Shown piece after piece: positions 5,515 to 11,952 of a stretch of DNA of 14,443 nt (the stretch's first letter is position 1; the number at the start of each line of letters is the position of its first letter). A model generated the notes under the pieces. The model did no database searches. It was not told the origin of the DNA and saw only the letters and a list, made by a program, of their open reading frames with translations. The position numbers and the translations under genes are program-made. This stretch comes from Desulfobacterales bacterium (GTDB lineage Bacteria > Desulfobacterota > DSM-4660 > Desulfatiglandales > B25-G16): contig JABXJZ010000012.1 of the NCBI GenBank assembly GCA_013375335.1, positions 1 through 14,443 of the forward strand, read 5' to 3'.

Positions 5515-5591
5515 CGGGACGTGGCTCAGTCTGGTAGAGCACAGCGTTCGGGACGCTGGGGTCGCTGGTTCAAATCCAGTCGTCCCGACCA
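5515..5591 (+). tRNA. tRNA-Pro (anticodon CGG)
   Basis: 77 nt with all four arms. Acceptor CGGGACG (5515-5521) pairs with CGTCCCG (5581-5587), the discriminator is A, and the CCA end is encoded at 5589-5591. The anticodon stem CAGCG/CGCTG encloses TTCGGGA, giving anticodon CGG, which reads CCG. The T arm CTGGTTCAAATCCAG is canonical. It is a single gene with its own promoter and terminator. Confidence 0.97.
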
Positions 5592-5608
5592 GGTGATACA
5601 TCACAGTG

Positions 5609-5637
5609 GTTCAGCCTTGACCAGGCTGAACTTTTTT
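5609..5637 (+). terminator. Rho-independent terminator of tRNA-Pro
   Basis: GTTCAGCCT (5609-5617) and AGGCTGAAC (5623-5631) form a perfect 9-bp stem with loop TGACC, followed by six T residues. Confidence 0.92.
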
Positions 5638-5664
5638 GTGTCCTTTTCCATCAGTCTTTATGTA

Positions 5665-5692
5665 TTGCCCCTGGCATTATTTTGGGTATAGA
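5665..5692 (+). promoter_or_regulatory. Possible promoter of the smsC-smsB operon
   Basis: TTGCCC (5665-5670) and TATAGA (5687-5692) are 16 nt apart, each with 4 of 6 consensus matches. The predicted start near 5699 leaves a leader of about 28 nt to the smsC ATG. No clear repressor site was seen. Confidence 0.4.
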
Positions 5693-5726
5693 GATGATGG
5701 GCAGGAGGAATACATAAGGAGTTACC

Positions 5727-6431
5727 ATGTTGAAGATAGAGAACTTGAATATTCAGAAAGACAACAAGGTAATCCTGAGGGAGATAGACTTTGAAGTTAA
5801 CCCCAAGGAGATTTACGGCATCCTCGGACCTAACGGAGCAGGCAAGAGTAGTTTGGCTTATGCTATCATGGGTTGTAATGGCTATCGGCCAAATGAGGGG
5901 AGGATTGTCTTTGACGGTAAGGAGATTAATAATCTGCCCATCTGGGAAAGGGCGCGGTTGGGAATCACCCTTGCCTGGCAGCAGGAGGCTCGTTTTGAAG
6001 GTATTACCGTGGAGGATTATCTCCTGCTAGGTATGAAGAAGAAAGATAGGGCGGAGGTTGAAGGTGCCTTGCAAAATGTCGTTCTCGATCCCAAGGAGTA
6101 TTTGAAACGGAAGGTGGATAAGACCCTAAGCGGTGGGGAGAGAAAACGCATTGAATTAGCAGCTATCTTCACTATGAGACCCCGATTGGCTATCCTCGAT
6201 GAGCCGGACTCGGGCATCGATATGCTGGCTTTGGATAGGATTATTGAATTTGTCCGTGACCTTCGAGATAGGGGTACAACAGTAGTTCTGATCACTCATA
6301 GAGCAGATGTAGCGAGGATTGCCAAACGAGCAGCACTCATAGGTGAGGGCTATTTAGTTAAGCAAGGCCCTTGCCAGGAGGTAGTAGAATATTTTGAGAC
6401 CAGATGCCTGGTGTGTCCCCAGTTTAAGTGA
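5727..6431 (+). CDS. smsC: SufC-type ATPase of a minimal SUF (SMS) system
   Basis: 234-residue ABC-type ATPase without membrane segments. The Walker A GPNGAGKSS (34-42), ABC signature LSGGERKR (134-141), Walker B LAILDEPDSGID (154-165) and switch His in LITHRA (H191) are all intact. The wording around Walker B is typical of SufC, which drives the SufB scaffold in Fe-S cluster assembly, rather than of transporter ATPases. The next gene is a short SufB, and no SufD, SufS, SufE or SufU is nearby, so this is the two-gene arrangement called SMS (SUF-like minimal system), known from archaea and anaerobic bacteria. AAGGAG precedes the ATG at a good distance. The C-terminus ends RCLVCPQFK, a CxxC whose role is unknown. 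sufC is an equally valid name. Confidence 0.93.
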   Translation: MLKIENLNIQKDNKVILREIDFEVNPKEIYGILGPNGAGKSSLAYAIMGCNGYRPNEGRIVFDGKEINNLPIWERARLGITLAWQQEARFEGITVEDYLLLGMKKKDRAEVEGALQNVVLDPKEYLKRKVDKTLSGGERKRIELAAIFTMRPRLAILDEPDSGIDMLALDRIIEFVRDLRDRGTTVVLITHRADVARIAKRAALIGEGYLVKQGPCQEVVEYFETRCLVCPQFK

Positions 6432-6458
6432 GAAGATGACGAAAGTGAGGCAGAATTG

Positions 6459-7394
6459 ATGCAAGACTACCAAATGATGGTGAAGGCATATGAGGAGGCA
6501 GGTGGGACCCCAGATGTCTTTAAGGATCCGAAGACCGCCCATCTAGTCGTCAACCAGAACAAGGTCCTCGGCTCCCAGTCAACAGATGGGCTTACGGTAA
6601 CTGCAAGGGAGAAGGAGAGGGGCATCGATGTTGATCTTAGGGTTGATGAAGGCACCAAGGTCGCTAATCCCGTGCATTTATGTTTTGGTGTCCTGCCCAA
6701 AGAGGGCAGACAGGAAATCAAGCTGAATGCCCTCATAAGAGAAGGAGCAGAGATAAGGATTCTTGCCCATTGTGTTTTTCCTAATGCAATAAAGGTCCAA
6801 CACATTATGGATGCCCTGTATACCTTGGAGGATAGCGCTGCACTTACCTATGAAGAGGTTCACTATCATGGCCTCACTGGTGGTGTTGAGGTTATCCCGC
6901 AAGCGAGGATAAGGGTAGGAAAGGATGCTCGGATCATGACCAACTTCCTTTTGGTAAAGGGTCGGGTAGGAACCCTTGATATTGATTATCAGGCTGAGGC
7001 AGATGAAAATGGAACCATAGAGATGGTAGCTAGGATAAATGGCTATGGAGAGGATAAGATCAGGATTAAGGAGAGTGGACAATTGACTGGCAGAGGGGCA
7101 AGGGGATTGATCAAGAGCAGGATAGCAGTTCGTGAGAGGGCAGAGAGCGAAGTTATTAGCGAACTGGGGGCTTCAGCTCCCAATGCTCGGGGGCATGTGG
7201 ACTGTGTAGAGGTCGTTCAAGGTGAGGCAACAGCCAAGGCTGTTCCCTTGGTCAGCGTCCTACATGCGCACGCACAGGTAACCCACGAGGCAGCCATAGG
7301 GAGAGTTAATCAGAAGGAACTCGAGACCCTTATGTCACGTGGCCTGAAAGAAGAGGAGGCGGTTGAGCTTATTATCGGTGGGATGCTCAAATAG
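6459..7394 (+). CDS. smsB: SufB-type Fe-S assembly scaffold (SMS system)
   Basis: 311 residues from the ATG at 6459, with GAGG 8 nt upstream; an adjacent TTG at 6456 is less likely. The protein is the beta-helix core plus C-terminal helices of SufB/SufD. It ends with the family hallmark VTHEAAIGRVNQKELETLMS, then RGLKEEEAVELIIGG. Full-length SufB has about 480-495 residues, so the N-terminal third is missing, as in archaeal SufB-like proteins. The His-Glu pair (HEA) that corresponds to E. coli SufB H433-E434 is present. The cysteine corresponding to E. coli C405 appears to be Ala (GEATAKAVP); one Cys remains nearby in HVDCVEVV. With SmsC it should build [4Fe-4S] clusters in the cytosol. It is 27 nt from smsC, and the selenoprotein gene overlaps its 3' end. 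Confidence 0.92.
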   Translation: MQDYQMMVKAYEEAGGTPDVFKDPKTAHLVVNQNKVLGSQSTDGLTVTAREKERGIDVDLRVDEGTKVANPVHLCFGVLPKEGRQEIKLNALIREGAEIRILAHCVFPNAIKVQHIMDALYTLEDSAALTYEEVHYHGLTGGVEVIPQARIRVGKDARIMTNFLLVKGRVGTLDIDYQAEADENGTIEMVARINGYGEDKIRIKESGQLTGRGARGLIKSRIAVRERAESEVISELGASAPNARGHVDCVEVVQGEATAKAVPLVSVLHAHAQVTHEAAIGRVNQKELETLMSRGLKEEEAVELIIGGMLK

Positions 7395-7719
7395 GGGCAG
7401 AGCTACCCATATCTTTGCGTTGCTTTTGAGCTTGCTTGTGCTGGCGTGTGCTTCCAATCAGGTCTCCAAGCACCTGCTTGTGGGTACAGAGAGAGTAGTT
7501 GAGCTGTACGTCCCGGAATGCGGCGGGTGAGGGGACGAGGCAGACAGGGTAGGTTCTATCCTAAGGGGCGTTGAGGGGGCGGTGCATGTGGAGGTTAATA
7601 CTGCGACGTCCAGAGCAACTGTAACCTTTGCCCCTGAGAAGACCAACGTCGAAGAACTTATAAGAGCCCTTGAAACCGGAGGCTTTGAGGTCTTAGGGAT
7701 CCCCAGGTTCATAGAATGA
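7378..7719 (+). CDS. HMA-domain selenolipoprotein (TGA read as selenocysteine)
   Basis: A 113-residue lipoprotein if the in-frame TGA at 7528-7530 is selenocysteine. From GTG 7378 it starts MGCSNRGRATHIFALLLSLL and continues VLAC: a basic n-region, hydrophobic core and lipobox V-L-A-C24, implying export and lipid attachment. After a linker comes a heavy-metal-associated fold: beta strand RVVELYVP, motif E-C48-G-G-U51, helix DEADRVGSILRGV, strands AVHVEVNTATSRATVTFAP, helix NVEELIRALETG and strand GFEVLG. This is MerP/Atx1-like, with the second Cys of CxxC replaced by Sec. Such domains bind soft metals such as Hg, Cu or Zn. A strong SECIS-like hairpin follows the TGA, and the stop codon is also TGA. 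The start overlaps smsB by 17 nt; no good ribosome site is seen, so translation may be coupled. TTG at 7420 is a poorer alternative start. Which metal or redox role it has is unknown. Confidence 0.8.
7546..7562 (+). promoter_or_regulatory. bSECIS-like hairpin of the HMA selenoprotein gene
   Basis: AGGGTAG (7546-7552) and CTATCCT (7556-7562) form a 7-bp stem with one G-T wobble, capped by the 3-nt loop GTT. The loop starts 23 nt after the TGA at 7528-7530. The leading G followed by T, the small loop and the spacing all fit the bacterial SECIS consensus for SelB recognition. Confidence 0.75.
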
Positions 7720-7751
7720 CCTCGAATGCGGGTTAGAATTCTCTCTATAGG

Positions 7752-7780
7752 CTGACCTGATCCCTCTATCGTGCTATATT
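7752..7780 (+). promoter_or_regulatory. Promoter of the methyltransferase gene
   Basis: CTGACC (7752-7757) and TATATT (7775-7780) are exactly 17 nt apart, with 4 of 6 and 5 of 6 consensus matches. A start near 7787 leaves about 50 nt of leader. This suggests the methyltransferase is transcribed apart from the smsC operon. Confidence 0.5.
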
Positions 7781-7836
7781 ATATGGAGAGTTTTCAAAAC
7801 CAAAGAATCATTGAGGGTGATCTGAGAACCTGATCC

Positions 7837-8571
7837 ATGGGGCATGTATTTGATCCAAGATTAGCTAGGCTTTATGAGGCATGGGAAAAGTCCCCCGAGG
7901 GAATCTTAGTCGATAGGTTAAGCAGCGAACTTATCGTACGCCTCTTAAGACCCGGAAAAGGAGAGAGAATTTTAGATATTGGTTGCGGGACGGGAAATCA
8001 TCTCCTCCTCTTTTATCGATTAGGATTCGATGTAACAGGCCTTGATGCCTCTCCCTATATGCTGGATATTGCAAGGTCAAGGTTGGGGGATAAGGCCTCC
8101 CTAAGGATCGGCAGGGCAGAGGATCTACCCTTCGAGGATAATGAATTTGACCTCGCTACCCTTATCTTTACATTGGAATTCCTTGATGACCCCCTTGCAG
8201 CACTCAGGGAGGCGGGGAGGGTCACAAGGAATAAGGTATTTGTAGGAGTGCTCAACAGCCTTTCTGCGGGGTGCATGTGTAAGAAATTCTTCGCCCTGTT
8301 TCACGACTCTATCTTTGGAGAGGCACATCTGTTCAGTTTATGGGGGCTCAAGGGCTATGCGAAAAAGGCATATGGCAATGTACCCATCGAATGGGGAAGT
8401 GTCCGGGTGATGCCGCTGTTTTTGGAAAAACATGCCCAAATGATCGAGCTCTTGTCCTCGGTACGATCTTCTCCATTTGGCACGTTTCTAGGTCTTGTCT
8501 TCAAGTTGATTTACACTCTAAAGACAGAAAAGCTAAAGGCGGCAGAGAGGGTACCCGCTTTTACCCCTTGA
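7837..8571 (+). CDS. SAM-dependent class I methyltransferase
   Basis: 244 residues with a Rossmann-type methyltransferase domain. Motif I is ERILDIGCGTGNHLL (about 43-57), followed by FDVTGLDASPYMLDIARSRL with the acidic residue (LD) that binds the SAM ribose, then AEDLPFEDNEFDLATLIFTLEFLDDP (motifs II-III), typical of the UbiE/Methyltransf_11 group. The C-terminal part (SLWGLKGYAKKAYG onward) is variable and probably sets the substrate, which cannot be read from the sequence. Cysteines in GCMCKKF could be structural. The gene has its own promoter but a weak ribosome site, and its stop codon overlaps the -35 box ahead of tRNA-Leu, so intergenic space is minimal. The fold is certain and the substrate unknown. 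Confidence 0.9.
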   Translation: MGHVFDPRLARLYEAWEKSPEGILVDRLSSELIVRLLRPGKGERILDIGCGTGNHLLLFYRLGFDVTGLDASPYMLDIARSRLGDKASLRIGRAEDLPFEDNEFDLATLIFTLEFLDDPLAALREAGRVTRNKVFVGVLNSLSAGCMCKKFFALFHDSIFGEAHLFSLWGLKGYAKKAYGNVPIEWGSVRVMPLFLEKHAQMIELLSSVRSSPFGTFLGLVFKLIYTLKTEKLKAAERVPAFTP

Positions 8572-8596
8572 CACATAATAGCTGAATAATTAATCG
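8568..8596 (+). promoter_or_regulatory. Possible promoter of tRNA-Leu and the tig cluster
   Basis: A perfect TTGACA (8568-8573) contains the TGA stop of the methyltransferase. At 17-nt spacing the -10 would be TAATCG (8591-8596), a poor match. As tRNA-Leu starts at 8634 and tig 22 nt after it, one promoter could serve both. Confidence 0.35.
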
Positions 8597-8633
8597 TAAG
8601 GTTATCGCCTCGAGGTACTAGTGGTAGGGAGGT

Positions 8634-8720
8634 GCGAGAGTGGCGGAACTGGCAGACGCACTGGACTTAGGATCCAGCCCGCATTGTCGGGTAGGGGTTC
8701 GACTCCCCTCTCTCGCACCA
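8634..8720 (+). tRNA. tRNA-Leu (anticodon UAG)
   Basis: 87-nt class II tRNA. Acceptor GCGAGAG (8634-8640) pairs with CTCTCGC (8710-8716), the discriminator is A and the CCA is encoded. The anticodon stem CTGGA/TCCAG encloses CTTAGGA, giving anticodon TAG. The long variable arm CCCG/CGGG confirms leucine type. No terminator separates it from tig, so the tRNA may be processed from the tig transcript. Confidence 0.97.
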
Positions 8721-8742
8721 CAGTCAGCTTTGGTGAGAGGGC

Positions 8743-10059
8743 ATGGAAACAAGCATTGAGGAAATAAGCCAGGTAAAAAGGCGGCTTAATGTCGAGATCG
8801 ATGCGGAAGAGGTAACTAGGAAGCTGGATCAGGCCTACAGGCGGATCTCAAAGAGTGTTCGGATCAGGGGCTTTAGGCCTGGTAAGGCCCCAAGGAGGAT
8901 AATCGAGCAGTACTACGGAAAAGAGATTTTGGACGATGTAAGGCATGATTTAATAGAGGAGTCCTTTCCTAAAGCGATTCAAGAGACCGAACTTGTCCCA
9001 GTAGGAGGCCCATCTATTGAGGATGAGGCCATAATACCGGGCAAAAACTTCAAGTATACTGTGACCGTGGAGGTAAGGCCGGACTTTGAGCTAAAGGACT
9101 ATATGGGTATTTCCGTGGAGAAGGAGATCTTGGATATCTCCGAAGATGATGTTAAAAAAAGACTCGAGGAAATAAAGGAGGCGTACGCCAAGCTGGTCAC
9201 CATCGATGAGGACAGGGGGATAAGAGAGGGGGATTATGTAATCGTCGACTATGAAGGGATCTGGAAGAATAAACCCCTTAAGGGCATAAAGGCGAAAAAC
9301 TTTATGATCCATGTAGGAAGCAACCATTTTCATCCCGAACTTGAATCAGGCATCGTGGGTCTCAAAAAGGATGACAGGAAGGATATAGTAATAGATTTCG
9401 ATGAGGACTTTGGTGATAGGAGATTGGCCGGCAGGAGCGTTACCTTTCGCATCCACGTTCAGGATATCAAGAAGAAGGAGCTCTCTGAACTTGATGACGA
9501 TTTTGCAAGGGGCCTCGGTGCCGATCTCAAGTCCTTAAAGGATTTGAGGAAGAGGGTGGAGAAGGATATTGCCCTTCAAGAAGAGAGGAGGATAAATAGG
9601 GAACTAAGGGGTCGACTCCTCAAGAAGATAGCTGCTTCAGTAGATTTCGAGCTCCCTCAGGCTATGGTTGAAAGCGAGATCGAACGCTCACTAGCCCACA
9701 TAAGACAAAACTCCCTTCGCACCGGCACTACATTGGAATCAGCTGGTATTTCAGAGGAGAAACTGCGAAGGGACCTGAGGAGAGGCGCTGAGCAAAGGGT
9801 CAAGGAAAAACTCGTGTTAGGAAAGATGGCTGATATGGAAGCAATAAGAATTGAGGACTCGGATATAAGGAAGGGTTTTCAGGAGCTTGCCGCCCAAACA
9901 GGAAATGATCTCGCTACGCTTCAACAATACTATGAAAAAAACAACCTCATGGACCAGTTCAGAGACCAGCTTTTGGTTGAAAAGATCTTGAATCACCTTG
10001 TACAAGGTGCTAACATCATTGAGGTAGAGGATATATCCCAAAAGGACACAAAAGATTGA
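8743..10059 (+). CDS. tig: Trigger factor (ribosome-associated chaperone)
   Basis: 438 residues, the usual trigger factor length. It carries the N-terminal ribosome-binding domain with the signature RGFRPGKAPRRIIEQYYGKEI (GFRxGKxP, about residues 43-48, the L23 contact). The central FKBP-like prolyl isomerase domain follows from about 160 (GDYVIVDYEGIW, then FGDRRLAGRSVTFRIHVQDI). The C-terminal helical cradle from about 255 completes it. Trigger factor shelters nascent chains at the ribosome exit. The ATG has GAGAGG upstream. It directly follows tRNA-Leu and heads the tig-clpP-clpX-lon cluster, a conserved order that couples folding of new proteins to their degradation. Confidence 0.97.
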   Translation: METSIEEISQVKRRLNVEIDAEEVTRKLDQAYRRISKSVRIRGFRPGKAPRRIIEQYYGKEILDDVRHDLIEESFPKAIQETELVPVGGPSIEDEAIIPGKNFKYTVTVEVRPDFELKDYMGISVEKEILDISEDDVKKRLEEIKEAYAKLVTIDEDRGIREGDYVIVDYEGIWKNKPLKGIKAKNFMIHVGSNHFHPELESGIVGLKKDDRKDIVIDFDEDFGDRRLAGRSVTFRIHVQDIKKKELSELDDDFARGLGADLKSLKDLRKRVEKDIALQEERRINRELRGRLLKKIAASVDFELPQAMVESEIERSLAHIRQNSLRTGTTLESAGISEEKLRRDLRRGAEQRVKEKLVLGKMADMEAIRIEDSDIRKGFQELAAQTGNDLATLQQYYEKNNLMDQFRDQLLVEKILNHLVQGANIIEVEDISQKDTKD

Positions 10060-10075
10060 AAGGTACTAGGGCAAA

Positions 10076-10696
10076 ATGTTGATACCAATAGTCGTTGAGC
10101 AAACCTCTAGAGGTGAAAGGGCGTATGATATCTACTCACGCCTCTTAAAGGATAGGATTATCTTCTTGGGTGAGCAGGTGAGCGATGATATGGCGAATAT
10201 TATCATCGCACAGTTTCTGTTTTTGGAATCCGAGGATCCAGATAAAGATATAAACCTCTATATTAATTCCCCTGGAGGCTCAATTACGGCGGGCCTGGCT
10301 ATCTATGATACGATGCAATATGTGAAATCCGACATTACTACGATCTGCACTGGACAAGCGAGCAGCATGGCTGCCCTCCTATTAGCCGCAGGCACTAAAG
10401 GGAAGCGGTTTGCCCTGCCACATTCCAGGATTATGATGCACCAGCCGATGGGGACAACACAGGGGCAGGCGACGGATATAGATATCCAGGCCAGGGAGAT
10501 AATACGGATTAAAAAGGCGATCAATGGGCTTTTTGCCCTGCACACAGGCCAGGATCAGAAGAAGATAGAAAACGATACGGAGAGGGATTATTTCATGAGC
10601 GGCCAGGAGGCGCTGCAATATGGTATTGTAGATAAGGTGATAACAAAAAGGGAAATGATAGAGAGGGAGAAGCATAAGGGAGGTAGTACCAAATGA
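10076..10696 (+). CDS. clpP: ClpP serine protease subunit
   Basis: 206 residues. ClpP forms the tetradecameric proteolytic chamber that degrades substrates fed by ClpX or ClpA. The catalytic triad is complete: Ser97 in GQASSMAA, His122 in RIMMHQP, Asp171 in TERDYFM. The N-terminal loop LIPIVVEQTSRGERAYDIYS, which contacts the ATPase, and the YINSPGGSI glycine-rich segment near 62-70 are typical. It starts 16 nt after tig, with only a weak ribosome site. Its TGA stop overlaps the clpX ATG in ATGA, pointing to coupled translation. Confidence 0.97.
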   Translation: MLIPIVVEQTSRGERAYDIYSRLLKDRIIFLGEQVSDDMANIIIAQFLFLESEDPDKDINLYINSPGGSITAGLAIYDTMQYVKSDITTICTGQASSMAALLLAAGTKGKRFALPHSRIMMHQPMGTTQGQATDIDIQAREIIRIKKAINGLFALHTGQDQKKIENDTERDYFMSGQEALQYGIVDKVITKREMIEREKHKGGSTK

Positions 10697-11943
10697 CCAG
10701 GAAAAATAACCCATCGGGTGAACTTGTGTGTTCCTTCTGTGGTAAAAGTCAGGATGAGGTTAAAAAACTGATTGCTGGACCGTCAGTCTACATCTGCGAT
10801 GAATGTGTTTCCCTGTGCAGCGAAATCATCCAGGAAGAATACGGACAGGAAGAGAAGGATAAACACAAAGATCTCCTCCCCAAGCCACAGGAGATAAAGA
10901 AGAGCCTGGACCAGTATGTGATCGAGCAAGACAGGGCTAAAAAGGTCCTTTCCGTGTCAGTCCATAACCACTATAAGAGGATTGGTGCAAACCTCGGCAG
11001 CGAAGATGTCGAGATCGATAAGAGCAATATAGTCTTGATAGGGCCCACTGGTTCAGGGAAGACACTTCTGGCACAGACTTTGGCAAGGATATTGAATGTA
11101 CCGTTTACTATCGCGGATGCTACGACGCTAACTGAAGCCGGTTATGTGGGTGAGGATGTCGAGAGCATAATCCTCAGTCTCGTGCAAATGGCAGACTATG
11201 ATATCGAAAGGGCCTCGAAAGGCATCGTCTATATTGATGAGATAGACAAGATTGCGAGAAAATCGGATAGTCCTTCGATAACCAGGGATGTTTCAGGAGA
11301 GGGGGTTCAGCAGGGCCTCCTAAAGATATTAGAAGGTACGATAGCCAATATACCCCCCAAAGGTGGCAGAAAGCACCCCCAGCAGGACTTTTTGAAGGTA
11401 AACACCAGGAACATCCTCTTTATTTGCGGAGGGACCTTTAATGGCCTCGACAAGATAATCCTGTCGAGGATCGGGAGTAAGACAGTGGGTTTTGAGGCCG
11501 ACATTAGAGGCCAGAGTAACCTCACACTTGAGGAAATCTTATCCTTGGTTCAACCTGAAGATCTCCTCAAGTTTGGTTTAATACCGGAGTTTATCGGCAG
11601 ACTCCCGGTCATCGCCTCTCTCGGGGAATTGAGCCTTGAGGCCTTAGTGAGGATCCTGACGGAGCCCAAGAATGCCCTCGTTAAACAGTATGAAAAACTC
11701 TTCGAAATGGAGGACATAAAACTGGGGTTCACTGAGGATGCGTTGAGGGCAGTATCCAAGGAAGCACTTGATCGGAAATCAGGCGCCAGGGGACTGAGGG
11801 CAATTCTCGAAAAAGTGATGCTGGATATTATGTATGATCTTCCCTCCAGATCGGCCGTGACCGAATGTGTCATAGGAGAGGAAGTTATCCTGAAGGATGA
11901 GCCCCCACTGTTGCTGTACGAAAACCAGATTGAATACGCCTAA
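10693..11943 (+). CDS. clpX: ClpX unfoldase ATPase
   Basis: 416 residues. The N-terminal C4 zinc-binding domain reads CSFCGKSQDEVKKLIAGPSV, then YICDECVSLC (Cys pairs near 14/17 and 36/39), and dimerises to bind adaptors and substrates. The AAA+ domain follows with Walker A GPTGSGKT (about 117-124), the pore loop in GYVGEDVE, Walker B IVYIDEIDK and a sensor 2 region SGARGLRAI. The ClpP-docking IGF-type loop corresponds to VGFEADI at about 260-270. ClpX unfolds tagged proteins and threads them into ClpP in the cytosol. The start overlaps the clpP stop by four bases, so stoichiometry is probably set by coupling. Confidence 0.97.
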   Translation: MTRKNNPSGELVCSFCGKSQDEVKKLIAGPSVYICDECVSLCSEIIQEEYGQEEKDKHKDLLPKPQEIKKSLDQYVIEQDRAKKVLSVSVHNHYKRIGANLGSEDVEIDKSNIVLIGPTGSGKTLLAQTLARILNVPFTIADATTLTEAGYVGEDVESIILSLVQMADYDIERASKGIVYIDEIDKIARKSDSPSITRDVSGEGVQQGLLKILEGTIANIPPKGGRKHPQQDFLKVNTRNILFICGGTFNGLDKIILSRIGSKTVGFEADIRGQSNLTLEEILSLVQPEDLLKFGLIPEFIGRLPVIASLGELSLEALVRILTEPKNALVKQYEKLFEMEDIKLGFTEDALRAVSKEALDRKSGARGLRAILEKVMLDIMYDLPSRSAVTECVIGEEVILKDEPPLLLYENQIEYA

Positions 11944-11952
11944 GGGTTGGCC

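Noticed and set aside
7528..7530. TGA as decay of a Cys-type HMA gene
   Set aside because: The frame is otherwise clean over 113 codons, the stop is at the CxxC position and the hairpin fits the bSECIS consensus well.
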